From an uncultured Phascolarctobacterium sp. (GTDB lineage: Bacteria; Bacillota; Negativicutes; Acidaminococcales; Acidaminococcaceae), in NCBI GenBank assembly GCA_949299135.1, contig CASFZG010000008.1, positions 1 through 57,755 on the forward strand: DNA of 57,755 nt, read 5' to 3'. Positions 41,950 through 49,984 of this stretch are shown in pieces (the stretch's first letter is position 1; each line of letters starts with the position of its first letter). The notes beneath the pieces were generated by a model. That model was given only the letters and a program-made list of their open reading frames with translations, had not been told where the DNA came from and made no database searches. Made by a program: the position numbers and the translations under genes.

Positions 41950-43116
41950 TCAAGGATTAATTTTCGTCTTTAAAGCCTGTTTGCCGTCAACATATTCCAG
42001 AATAACGGCACTCTTAACAGGGTTATGCTGCGCGTCGAAGGTTACGGTGCCCGATACGCCCTGGAAACCGTTAATTTTTGCCAGTGCCTCGCTGATTTTA
42101 GCAGGTTCAGCGCTGCCTGCGTTTTTAATGGCTTCGGCAACCAGAAGCGCCGAATCGTAAGACAGTGCCGCAAAAACGTCCGGCTTGCTGCCGTAGGCTT
42201 TTTCGTACGCAGCTACAAAGTTTTTGTTGATATCGGAAGCATCGTCAGGCGAATACAGGCTGGAAAAATAAGTGTTGTTCAAAGAAGCAGCGCCTGCAAT
42301 CTCCGGCAGTTTCGCGCTGTCCCAGCCGTCGCCGCCGGCAATCGGCATCCTCATGCCAAGCTCGCGCGCCTGTTTAACAATCATGCCAACTTCCTGATAA
42401 TAACCAGGCACATATAAAAAGTCCGGATTGCCTGCTTTAATTTTGGTTAAAGTTGCTTTAAAATCAGTATCCTTCTGCAGGTAAGATTCTTCCGCAGTAA
42501 CCGTGCCGCCGTTTTTAACAAAGTTCTCTTTAAAGAACTGCGCCAGACCTTTGGCATAGTCGGAAGAATTGTCAATCAAAATCGCCGCACTGCCCGCATT
42601 CAGGTCATCCTTGGCAAAAGTTGCCATTACAGTTCCCTGGAACGGGTCAATAAAGCAGGTGCGGTAGTTAAAATCCCTTGTTTTGCCGGTGGCCGGGTCT
42701 ACCGTGATGTTCGGGTTGGTGCCCATCGGCGTAATATCCGGCACTTTGGCGCCGTTATTGATTGCCGAAGCCGCAATTACCGAAGAAGAAAGGTTCGGCC
42801 CGATAACCGCCACAACATTGTCCTGAGAAATCAGCTTCTGCATGGCGTTGGCAGCTTCCGCCGCTTCGGATTTGTTATCCGCAACAACCAGCTCCAGCTT
42901 TTTGCCGTTAATGCCGCCCTTGTCGTTAAGCTCCTTAAACGCCAGGTCAATCGCGTTTTTGGACGAAATGCCAAAAGTCGCGCTGCCGCCGGTCAGCTCA
43001 AGGTTAGCGCCCACCTTAATGGTATCGGCGCTTTTCTCGCCGCCGCAGCCGGTTAAACCCGCCGTTAAAAGCGAAGCACAAACTAAAGCCGCTAAAGCTT
43101 TGGATACCCTTTTCAT
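41950..43116 (-). CDS. livJ: Branched-chain amino-acid ABC transporter binding lipoprotein (copy 1)
   Basis: Captures Leu/Ile/Val or related amino acids outside the inner membrane for LivHMGF. 388 residues with a lipoprotein signal (LLTAGLTGC), then the type I periplasmic fold: IKVGANLELTGGSATFGISS, VAVIGPNLSSSVIAASAIN, RTCFIDPFQGTVMATFAKDD, YAKGLAQFFKENFVKNGG and VPGYYQEVGMIVKQARELGM. It is clearly paralogous to the next gene, with the same motifs in the same order. Confidence 0.92.
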   Translation of the reverse strand: MKRVSKALAALVCASLLTAGLTGCGGEKSADTIKVGANLELTGGSATFGISSKNAIDLAFKELNDKGGINGKKLELVVADNKSEAAEAANAMQKLISQDNVVAVIGPNLSSSVIAASAINNGAKVPDITPMGTNPNITVDPATGKTRDFNYRTCFIDPFQGTVMATFAKDDLNAGSAAILIDNSSDYAKGLAQFFKENFVKNGGTVTAEESYLQKDTDFKATLTKIKAGNPDFLYVPGYYQEVGMIVKQARELGMRMPIAGGDGWDSAKLPEIAGAASLNNTYFSSLYSPDDASDINKNFVAAYEKAYGSKPDVFAALSYDSALLVAEAIKNAGSAEPAKISEALAKINGFQGVSGTVTFDAQHNPVKSAVILEYVDGKQALKTKINP

Positions 43117-43245
43117 ATTAAATTCCCCCTCATTTGTGTTTCATTTTATTTTTAAAATAGTCCGGAAACCTGAAACAACAGTTCCCGGACTACGAAAAGC
43201 AAAACAGTTTAAATTAAAATTTGAGTTCTATATTTTTAGTGTTAA

Positions 43246-44427
43246 TTACAGGGCAATTTTTTCTTTGAAGCTCTGTACGCCGTCTTTCATTTCGATTATG
43301 ATAGCAGCGATAATCGGGTTGTGGTCTTTATCATAGGTCAGCTTGCCGCTTGCAACCGGCAGGTCTTTGGTAGCTGCAATAGCTGCTGCAAGTTTGGTGC
43401 CGTCAGCGCCGTCGCCTGCACGTTTAAGAGCATCGGCAAGAACGAGGCCTGCGTTATAACCCTGCATGCAGAAGATATCCGGGTCTTTCTGGTACATTGC
43501 TTTGTAGTCGGCAATGAATTTCTGAACGGATTCGGTCTGGTCCTGAACAGAGAAAGCACTGGAGAAGTAAGTGTTGTTCAAAGCTTCGGGTCCTGCGATT
43601 TCAACAAGTTTCGGGCTGTCCCAGCCGTCGCAGCCGATAAGCGGAACATTCAAACCAAGTTCGCGGGTCTGTTTAACGATTTTGGCAACTTCTTCATAGT
43701 AACCGGGGATGTAGATTGCTTCCGGGTTAGCAGCTTTGATTTTGGTCAGAGCAGCTTTGAAGTCGATATCTTTAGCAAGGAATGCTTCTTTGGCAACAAC
43801 CTTGCCGCCTTTTTCGTTCAGGGTTTTTTCAAATACTTCTGCAAGGCCTTTGGAATAATCGCTGGAAGCGTCATGCAGAATTGCTACGTTTTTAACGCCC
43901 AAAGTCTTGTCGGCAAATTCAGCCATTACGCGGCCCTGAAACGGGTCGATGAAGCAGGCGCGGAAGATGAATTCCTTAACCTGGCCGTTATCAACGGTAA
44001 TTGCCGGTGCGGTAGCGCACGGTGCGATAAGAGGTACTTTATTGCTGGTTACAACCGGGGTTGCAGCAAATACGCAGCCGCTGGTAGCAGGGCCAACAAC
44101 AGCCACAACTTTATCCTGAGTAATAAGTTTGGTTACGGAGTTGCCGGATTCGGCAGGCTCGGATTTGTTGTCGCTTTCAACAACAACAAGCTGTTTGCCG
44201 TTAACGCCGCCTGCTTTGTTAACCTGGTCAACAGCCAGTTTCAAGCCGGACAGCGTGGATTTGCCGTAGTTGGCAACGTTGCCGGTCAGCTCAAAGCTTG
44301 CGCCGATTACATAGCTGTTAGAATTGGCAGCAGCCTGTTCCTTCTTTTCTCCGCCGCAGCCTGCAAGTAAAGTTGCGCTTAATGCTGCAACCAGGCAGGC
44401 ACTTGTAAATTTTTTCCATTTCTTCAT
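43246..44427 (-). CDS. livJ: Branched-chain amino-acid ABC transporter binding lipoprotein (copy 2)
   Basis: Paralogue of the preceding binding protein. 393 residues; lipobox SATLLAGC, then YVIGASFELTGNVANYGKST, VAVVGPATSGCVFAATPVVT, FRACFIDPFQGRVMAEFADK, YSKGLAEVFEKTLNEKGG and IPGYYEEVAKIVKQTRELGL. Codon use is more biased than in copy 1, suggesting higher expression. It lies nearest the strong promoter at 44527-44555, so this copy is probably the main binding protein, while copy 1 may have a different specificity. Confidence 0.93.
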   Translation of the reverse strand: MKKWKKFTSACLVAALSATLLAGCGGEKKEQAAANSNSYVIGASFELTGNVANYGKSTLSGLKLAVDQVNKAGGVNGKQLVVVESDNKSEPAESGNSVTKLITQDKVVAVVGPATSGCVFAATPVVTSNKVPLIAPCATAPAITVDNGQVKEFIFRACFIDPFQGRVMAEFADKTLGVKNVAILHDASSDYSKGLAEVFEKTLNEKGGKVVAKEAFLAKDIDFKAALTKIKAANPEAIYIPGYYEEVAKIVKQTRELGLNVPLIGCDGWDSPKLVEIAGPEALNNTYFSSAFSVQDQTESVQKFIADYKAMYQKDPDIFCMQGYNAGLVLADALKRAGDGADGTKLAAAIAATKDLPVASGKLTYDKDHNPIIAAIIIEMKDGVQSFKEKIAL

Positions 44428-44526
44428 GTGTCTTTCCCCTTTTCGTTAAAATAAATTATGCCGCTGTGGGCAGTTAAGCTCTCCCCTCATTGCTTAAAAA
44501 ACTGCCCCGCAACTATCTTGTTCACC

Positions 44527-44555
44527 ATTGTAATAATTTTTTACATTTTTGTCAA
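44527..44555 (-). promoter_or_regulatory. Strong promoter of the liv operon
   Basis: Reverse-strand TTGACA (44550-44555) and TACAAT (44527-44532) are 17 bp apart, near-perfect consensus. The transcript would have a leader of about 90 nt before the copy 2 binding-protein gene. The rest of the 44428-44799 gap is AT-rich with no recognised feature. Confidence 0.8.
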
Positions 44556-44799
44556 TGTTTTTTTTAATTTTACATACAGATTTTCAATATTTTTTCAGCA
44601 TTTTTGTTAATTTTCGATAGATTTTTATTTTTGTCCGTTTTTAAAGGAATTTTGTTTTGTATGCAACTACACATTTTGCCGTGTGTTTCTGTCACAAACA
44701 TAGTGCTTTTACTTAAAACCAATAAAACCGGGGCAGTAATTTTACCCCGGCTATTGTATCATGTTTTGCAGTTTTGGGAAGTATCTTCTAATATATCGC

Positions 44800-45138
44800 T
44801 TATTTTCCATTCACGATTAGCGATACCGAAGGTTGGCTGATGTTGAACAAATTGCCGAGGAAAACCTGCGACAAGCCTTCTTCATGGTACAGGCGATAAA
44901 TTTCTGCATTACGCTCAGCACGTGTTTTAAACGGATTTATTTGAATCTGGTCTTTCTGCACCTGAAAGCCATAATCACGCACTATAATAACCTTCCGTGT
45001 TCCGTCAGAATTTAAAACTTTCAATTCCCACGTTTGCATACCGCTTTTATTACGTTGATTGTACAGGCAATACTCTATTTTTCCATCACCCACAGCGTCT
45101 TTTAAAAGCACATTTTTCATAGGGATTTCCTGCTCCAT
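44800..45138 (-). CDS. Small protein with C-terminal HTH (112 aa)
   Basis: No family assigned. 112 residues starting MEQEIPMKNVLLKDAVGDGK. The first 60 or so look like a compact beta domain (TWELKVLNSDGTRKVIIVRD). The C-terminal third is a helix-turn-helix: YRLYHEEGLSQVFLGNLFNI, then SQPSVSLIVNGK, where SQPSVS looks like the recognition helix. A DNA-binding role is likely. The ATG at 45138 follows GAGGTGAAAATA. It lies downstream of the autotransporter gene and reads the same way, but hairpins between them suggest separate transcripts. Confidence 0.7.
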   Translation of the reverse strand: MEQEIPMKNVLLKDAVGDGKIEYCLYNQRNKSGMQTWELKVLNSDGTRKVIIVRDYGFQVQKDQIQINPFKTRAERNAEIYRLYHEEGLSQVFLGNLFNISQPSVSLIVNGK

Positions 45139-45187
45139 TATTTTCACCTCATCTCATAATTTATAAGCCAATATTAATTTCTTCATT

Positions 45188-45222
45188 TATTAAAAGAGGG
45201 CTTTTATGCCCTCTTTTTTGTA
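45188..45222 (-). terminator. Terminator downstream of the autotransporter
   Basis: Hairpin AAAAGAGGGC-TTTTAT-GCCCTCTTTTTT, symmetrical and usable in both directions. It separates the autotransporter transcript from the small HTH gene. Confidence 0.85.
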
Positions 45223-45232
45223 ACTTTATAAA

Positions 45233-45299
45233 TAACTGCCTGCAAATATGGGAAAGATTGGACAGACCTTAAAATAGCTTGTAGGTTTGCAGGCAGTTA
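45233..45299. repeat. 14-bp perfect inverted repeat after the autotransporter gene
   Basis: TAACTGCCTGCAAA (45233-45246) and its exact reverse complement (45286-45299) flank a 39-bp spacer, 8 bp past the autotransporter stop codon. In RNA it would form a long stem with a large loop. It has no T tract of its own, and a conventional terminator already lies next to it. Confidence 0.75.
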
Positions 45300-45307
45300 C
45301 TTTCTAA

Positions 45308-48265
45308 TTAGAACGTCCAGCGCATACCTGCGTTCCATTGCCAGTCTTTTTCAAAATCACCGCCTGCGGTTTTTACAAAGTCAAAGTACAGGTGGTTGTT
45401 TTTGCCGGTCTTTAATGCAGCGCCAACGCCATACTCAAACCATGTGTCGTTAAAGCTTGCGCTTTCGGCGCGATGGTTGCCTGCACCGTCGTACATATCA
45501 ATATCGTAATCGCCTGCAAATTCATGCAGCAGGTTTGCTTTGGCATAAATTACGCCGCTGTTGCCAAGTTCTCTGCCGATATTGAAGCCTACACGCCCAA
45601 GCACACTGGCAATGCCGCTTTGGTCTACGCTGATGCCATTGCTGGTTTCGTATTCATCGCCACCAAAGTAGCCAAGCGTTAACTGTGCCTGCGGTTCAAC
45701 ATACCAGCCATGTTTCAATTCGTTTTTGCGTCCGTATTCCGCGCTTACGCTAATGCCGGTGTTTTTGTATTCGCCTGTTATTTTTTGTCCCGCAGTATCA
45801 AATACACTAAAATCATTATCCATATTGGCATACTTAAATACCAAATCAAGGTAGTGCCCGCTGCGGTAAAGGTCTGTATTATAAAAGCTAAGCGCTTTGC
45901 TGTGGTTTTCGCCATTGCCGCTGTCGTAGCTGCTGCTACCATCGGTGTAACTTAAAGCTGCGCCGGTATAACGCACCATATCTTTTGTTTCTTTGGTAAG
46001 CTGGTCGTAACCAAGTTCATAAGTAGTGTATTTATTTTCAAAACCGGCAATGTCGTCATGGCTTATTTTGCTGCCGTGTACTCTAAACCATGCGCCCTGT
46101 TCGTCGCCGTTATTGTTGCGAAGCTCACCCATGCGGCGCATAAGCTGGTCGTTTTCTGCACGCCATGTATGGTAGTTCAAAGCGTTTGCACCAATAATGG
46201 TATCGACGGAGGTGGTAGCATCAGCTTTTTGGTTTACTGCCGAAATTTTCCAATCTTTATCATAACCAGCTACTTCGCTTTCTACAGCTTCTAATTCAAA
46301 ACTGTTCCAATACAATGCGCCTTCTACATCATTTGCTTTAAACTCGCCTGTTTCATTAGCAACATTTACCAATACTTTGCCAACAACAGCATCACTATTT
46401 TCACTACCATTAATAACATTTAAATTGATATAATGTGTTCCGCTATGTGTACCTGCAACAATTAAGCTGTCATTATTTGCAACTTCAGTTGCGTCAACAT
46501 CCATTTTAATAATGCCGTTGTCACCTTTCATATCTCCGGTTACATAAAGTATGCTATTTGCCCCACTATCTTTAGTCATATCAAGCAATGCATTATTGGC
46601 AATATTAAAATCGCGCATTTCACTGTTACCGGTTAAATTCCAGTAAGATTCATTATTATTAAGGTTCATATCAACCGAACTGCCATTGCCCATTTCCATA
46701 TGAGTAACGCCATTATATTGAACAACGCCATTACCGGAAGAATTGACTGTAACTATACCGCCACCCATAGCTTGGAGCTGGGTTGCAGCAACATTACCGG
46801 CAATGAGTCCTTTATCAAAAGTAATTTTAGAATCTGCACCGGTAGCTCGGGCGGCTATAACAGCTTCTATATCCGCATTTCCACTAAATGTTACATTTGA
46901 AGCTACCCCACCTACAGTTTTAGATATTACACCAAAAGCGTTTTTACCGGATGCTTCAATTTGTGCATCAACAGCATTTACCGTACCACCGTTTGCATAA
47001 ATAGCATAGTTTCCAGTAGTACCATTTATCGCTTTAACTTCTAATAAATTTTGTGATTCAAATGTTCCGTTCTGACTAGTAAGAACACCATATGTATGTG
47101 TACCATTTTCTGCGTTAATAGTTGATTTATTGCCATTCATTTCAACTTTTGAAGCCTCTGCATAAATACCATAATTATATGTTGTCGCATTTTTTGCATT
47201 AATTTCTATTTGACCCGTTGTTTCAATAGAGCTTCCCTGCTGCGCCATAAGGCCATAAGTTTTATTGCCACCTTCGGCTGTAATACTGCCATTTCCTAAT
47301 TTTGCCTGACCAGTATAATTCCCCTTACTCCATGTCCAAATGCCTGCAGTTCTTTCTGTACCGTTTTTAACAGTTATATTTGCATTTTCAAGAACAGCAA
47401 TACCACCATGTACTTGCATACCATGGCTTTTCTCGCCACCGCTGACGGTAGCTTCTAAATCTTTCAAATGCAAATTTTCTTTGCTATTATCTGTAGAACC
47501 AACAATAATACCGTAATTCTCTTTAGCATCTTTTATATTTAAAGTTACTTTATCAGTAGCTGATAATTCTGCACCTGTTAGTGAGTAAATACCTACAGCG
47601 CTTGCAGTAGCATTACCGTTGCCGGTTACTTCAATATTGGCGCCGTTATTTAAATATAATTTTGATTCATCATAATTTTTACGTAAATCAATACCGCTTA
47701 TATAAAGATTGTTGTTTTCTGCAGACATCTTTATGTCAACAAAACCATTAGCTGTAAAAATACCGCCTTCCTGATTAACACCCCTTATCCAATCACCAGT
47801 GCCATCTTTTACAGTCATATTAATGGATAATCCGCCCGAGCCTAATTCAACTTTAGAATTATTGCCTGTCAGATATAATCCGTTCATTCCATCATAATTT
47901 GTAGTTCCGGATGTTTGTGCATCCATATCTATTTCTAAATGCGTATTATCTTTAATTATTAATGAACCACTGCTAACATTTTGGTCACTAAAACTATCAG
48001 CACCAATAGAAATTGCGTCACCGCCGGCATTTTTATCTATAATAAGTTTTCCGTTTCCATCAACAGTAACACTACCGCCATTAACAGCAGTTAAACCCAC
48101 TTGAGTTGTATCATTGATTAAAATTGTTGAATCCTGTCCTGTTGTAGTTGTAATAGTTTCCTGCGTTCCATCTGCTTTTACAGGATTTTCTGCATATGCG
48201 GCACCATGCAAGCTCATCAGCATAACCGTTAACAAAACTGCCTTTTCCAAATTTTTCCGTTTCAT
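45308..48265 (-). CDS. Autotransporter with outer-membrane beta-barrel (type V secretion)
   Basis: Secreted surface protein, 985 residues. A signal peptide (about 1-25: VLLTVMLMSLHGAAYAEN) precedes a passenger of roughly 650 residues with repeated beta-helix-like strands rich in Asn, Gly and Thr (for example KTYGLMAQQGSSIETTGQIE). The last 280 or so residues form the 12-stranded autotransporter barrel, ending in an aromatic residue (GMRWTF). The order of passenger then barrel, with the linker around GANALNYHTWRAENDQLMRR, is classic. The passenger shows no catalytic motif, so an adhesin-like role is likely. The RBS is AGGAGG. The promoter region contains an eight-base homopolymer (see the findings). 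Confidence 0.92.
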   Translation of the reverse strand: MKRKNLEKAVLLTVMLMSLHGAAYAENPVKADGTQETITTTTGQDSTILINDTTQVGLTAVNGGSVTVDGNGKLIIDKNAGGDAISIGADSFSDQNVSSGSLIIKDNTHLEIDMDAQTSGTTNYDGMNGLYLTGNNSKVELGSGGLSINMTVKDGTGDWIRGVNQEGGIFTANGFVDIKMSAENNNLYISGIDLRKNYDESKLYLNNGANIEVTGNGNATASAVGIYSLTGAELSATDKVTLNIKDAKENYGIIVGSTDNSKENLHLKDLEATVSGGEKSHGMQVHGGIAVLENANITVKNGTERTAGIWTWSKGNYTGQAKLGNGSITAEGGNKTYGLMAQQGSSIETTGQIEINAKNATTYNYGIYAEASKVEMNGNKSTINAENGTHTYGVLTSQNGTFESQNLLEVKAINGTTGNYAIYANGGTVNAVDAQIEASGKNAFGVISKTVGGVASNVTFSGNADIEAVIAARATGADSKITFDKGLIAGNVAATQLQAMGGGIVTVNSSGNGVVQYNGVTHMEMGNGSSVDMNLNNNESYWNLTGNSEMRDFNIANNALLDMTKDSGANSILYVTGDMKGDNGIIKMDVDATEVANNDSLIVAGTHSGTHYINLNVINGSENSDAVVGKVLVNVANETGEFKANDVEGALYWNSFELEAVESEVAGYDKDWKISAVNQKADATTSVDTIIGANALNYHTWRAENDQLMRRMGELRNNNGDEQGAWFRVHGSKISHDDIAGFENKYTTYELGYDQLTKETKDMVRYTGAALSYTDGSSSYDSGNGENHSKALSFYNTDLYRSGHYLDLVFKYANMDNDFSVFDTAGQKITGEYKNTGISVSAEYGRKNELKHGWYVEPQAQLTLGYFGGDEYETSNGISVDQSGIASVLGRVGFNIGRELGNSGVIYAKANLLHEFAGDYDIDMYDGAGNHRAESASFNDTWFEYGVGAALKTGKNNHLYFDFVKTAGGDFEKDWQWNAGMRWTF

Positions 48266-48297
48266 AATACATCCTCCTCATTATGATTTTCATCGAT

Positions 48298-48328
48298 ATT
48301 ATAATACCATAGTTGTCCCCCCCCGCAA
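48298..48328 (-). promoter_or_regulatory. Autotransporter promoter with G8 tract in the spacer
   Basis: Reverse-strand -10 candidates TATTAT (48301-48306) or TATAAT (48298-48303) and a poor -35 TTGCGG (48323-48328). Between them are eight consecutive G residues (C on the plus strand, 48317-48324). A change of one or two bases would alter the -35/-10 spacing. Confidence 0.5.
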
Positions 48329-48537
48329 GACTTTTACAGAGAAATAATTCTTACTTTTACTAGTCTTGCAACTGGTAACCTTTTTTGTGTTAAGCGTAAA
48401 CTTTTTAGTTTAGCACATATAATTTTTCAAAAACAGTCTTGTTTTTTTGCTTTTCTTTTCGGTATAATGATTTTTGCCGCGCTTTAAAGGTGCACCAAAA
48501 AGCAGGTAAAAATATTTAGAAAGGGGATTTTATATCC
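48329..48537. other. Intergenic region between autotransporter and sigma factor
   Basis: AT-rich divergent region. GCAAGACT (48325-48332) and AGTCTTGC (48362-48369) form an inverted repeat. A third AGTCTTG copy occurs near 48434. A TATAAT lies near 48463 with no good -35, so the sigma gene may use a weak or activator-dependent promoter. Confidence 0.4.
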
Positions 48538-49212
48538 ATGACTCAAAAACAAAAGCTTAATATTTTTAACCATGTTGCAGGTGCCAAATGCGACCACCCA
48601 CCTCATCGTAATTTATCCGCCGCAGGCGCAAATGCTTTTGCCAAAATGCCCACGGATTATGACGAGCAGGCAAAATTAACGCAGCAATTAGTTGCCGCCG
48701 CGCAAAACGGCGATAAGGAAGCATTGGAAAGGCTTTGTATTTTTTACGAGCCTTTGTTCCGTAAGGAGATGCGGAGAGAGATTTTTTATAACTCTATCGG
48801 CTACGAAGAAGGTTTAAGTTTGGCGCGACTTAAATTTATAGAAATTGTTTTAAATTATAACGGCGCTGATTTTACGCATTTTGCCGGTTATGTCCGCTGC
48901 CGGATTCATTTCGCATTATATGATGAAATGAAAAAAGCGTGGGCGCGTGAGAACAACGAAACCGCTATCCCCATCGGCGATGATACAGATACGCCAGCCC
49001 TTGCCGATAACATGATTGAGCGCGAGGAACTTGCCATATTATTAAAGCTGGCACTTAAAAAGCTGACTGAAAAGCAGCGCAATACAATAAAAGCCTTATA
49101 CTTTGAAGGTTACAGCGGTAAGGAACTTGCCGCCAAACAAAAAATAACGCCTGCTATGGTTAGTAACAACCATAAACAGGCGTTAAAAATTTTACGCGGT
49201 AATATTGCGTAA
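48538..49212 (+). CDS. Sigma-70 family RNA polymerase sigma factor (divergent)
   Basis: 224 residues. Region 2-like sequence is recognisable but divergent (AKLTQQLVAAAQNGDKEALE, then RLCIFYEPLFRKEMRR and GYEEGLSLARLKFIEIVLNY). Region 4 is clearer: LKLALKKLTEKQRNTIKALY followed by the HTH GYSGKELAAKQKITPAMVSN and NHKQALKILRG. This layout resembles small alternative sigma factors that direct a few promoters; no anti-sigma gene is adjacent. An N-terminal extension of about 40 residues includes AGAKCDHPPHR. The start follows AAAGGGGA. It diverges from the autotransporter gene, which may be its target. Confidence 0.8.
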   Translation: MTQKQKLNIFNHVAGAKCDHPPHRNLSAAGANAFAKMPTDYDEQAKLTQQLVAAAQNGDKEALERLCIFYEPLFRKEMRREIFYNSIGYEEGLSLARLKFIEIVLNYNGADFTHFAGYVRCRIHFALYDEMKKAWARENNETAIPIGDDTDTPALADNMIEREELAILLKLALKKLTEKQRNTIKALYFEGYSGKELAAKQKITPAMVSNNHKQALKILRGNIA

Positions 49213-49228
49213 CGAACTTATAAAGATA

Positions 49229-49263
49229 AAAAGCTTTCATACAAAAGTATGAGAGCTTTTTGG
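49229..49263 (+). terminator. Sigma factor gene terminator
   Basis: Hairpin AAGCTTTCATAC-AAAA-GTATGAGAGCTT followed by TTTTT, about 20 bp after the stop. Confidence 0.9.
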
Positions 49264-49268
49264 TTTAT

Positions 49269-49296
49269 TTGACTTTTTGGTTTTGTTTGTTATAAT
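49269..49296 (+). promoter_or_regulatory. Promoter of the antisense RNA
   Basis: TTGACT (49269-49274) and TATAAT (49291-49296) are spaced 16 bp, a strong promoter facing the 3' end of the small toxin-like gene on the other strand. Confidence 0.75.
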
Positions 49297-49302
49297 AATT
49301 AT

Positions 49303-49409
49303 AGAAATGCAAATGGCTGCCGATAGACGGTCAGCCCTTAAATTTAATAGTTATTAACAAGATAACAACCGTTCAACTTACCAGGCTGTGGCGGTTGTTA
49401 CTTGTTTTT
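49303..49409 (+). ncRNA. Predicted antisense antitoxin RNA
   Basis: About 107 nt from the promoter at 49269-49296 to a perfect 9-bp terminator hairpin (TAACAACCG 49363-49371 / CGGTTGTTA 49392-49400) followed by CTTGTTTTT. It overlaps the stop codon and 3' untranslated part of the reverse-strand 32-residue gene by tail-to-tail pairing. A second hairpin (GGCTGCCGATAGACGGTCAGCC, 49315-49336 region) is near its 5' end. The layout resembles RatA/TxpA and SR4/BsrG. It is inferred from sequence only. Confidence 0.6.
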
Positions 49410-49496
49410 CCGCGAGATATCTTTACCAAGGGAATAACCAAGGCTAAATACCGCTATTGTATAACCGATTATGGTTAACATTTCAAAAACGTTCAC
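49398..49496 (-). CDS. Small hydrophobic toxin-like peptide (32 aa)
   Basis: A 32-residue peptide that begins MNVFEMLTIIGYTIAVFSLG and ends with a basic tail (KDISRKNK). It has a single membrane helix and resembles the short holin-like toxins of type I toxin-antitoxin loci in Firmicutes. The start is GTG at 49496, seven bases after a strong AGGAGGG ribosome-binding site. The long, structured leader (about 120 nt) and the opposing RNA support the assignment. It is too short to be found by usual gene callers. Confidence 0.65.
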   Translation of the reverse strand: MNVFEMLTIIGYTIAVFSLGYSLGKDISRKNK

Positions 49497-49655
49497 GTTA
49501 TTCCCTCCTTTATAGTATTTCCGGCTTTCGGCAATGCCTTAAGCCGGATTTCTATTTATCGGAGGGTCACAGTCCCTCCGTTGGAGGGCTAACCGCCTAC
49601 CGTTATGGCAGCACATTTGCTTGTTTATAATAACAGAAAAATATAAACGTGTAAA
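49497..49655 (-). promoter_or_regulatory. Promoter and structured leader of the toxin-like gene
   Basis: Reverse-strand TTTACA (49650-49655) and TATTAT (49627-49632) are 17 bp apart. The leader carries a strong hairpin GGAGGGACTGTGACCCTCC (49560-49578) whose CCCTCC half could also pair with the GGAGGG ribosome-binding site, a common way to delay toxin translation. Confidence 0.6.
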
Positions 49656-49662
49656 GATACAA

Positions 49663-49700
49663 AAATCCCTTTTACCGTGCTGCCACAGTAAAAGGGATTT
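49663..49700 (-). terminator. rpsR operon terminator
   Basis: Reverse-strand hairpin AAATCCCTTTTAC...GTAAAAGGGATTT followed by T residues, 36 bp after the rpsR stop. Confidence 0.88.
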
Positions 49701-49735
49701 GCTTGTTATTTTCCGCTGTGCTTTAAGCCAGGCGG

Positions 49736-49966
49736 TTATTCGCAGGTAAACGGCAGCAATGCTACGTTACGTGCGCGTTTAATTGCAGTGGTCATCTGGC
49801 GCTGATGTTTTGCGCAGTTGCCGGAAATGCGGCGCGGTAAAATTTTGCCGCGTTCGGTGATATAACGGCGCAGTCTTGCTACGTCCTTATAATCGATTTC
49901 TTCAACTTTATCAACACAGAAGCTGCAAACTTTTCTTCTCGGTCTTCTGCCTCTTTCGCGTTTCAT
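49736..49966 (-). CDS. rpsR: 30S ribosomal protein S18
   Basis: Small-subunit protein that binds with S6 near the platform of the 30S. 76 residues, starting [20 protein letters not shown] with the N-terminal Cys pair (KVCSFC) seen in zinc-binding (C+) S18 forms. Then come [20 protein letters not shown] and the final [20 protein letters not shown]. It is the last gene of rpsF-ssb-rpsR, 18 bp after ssb. Confidence 0.97.
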   Translation of the reverse strand: MKRERGRRPRRKVCSFCVDKVEEIDYKDVARLRRYITERGKILPRRISGNCAKHQRQMTTAIKRARNVALLPFTCE

Positions 49967-49984
49967 TCGCTTAAACCCTCCTTG

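Noticed and set aside
43321-44370. Long open frame (349 codons) on the plus strand
   Set aside because: It lies entirely opposite the livJ copy 2 gene, has no ribosome-binding site, and reads as a low-complexity shadow of that gene.
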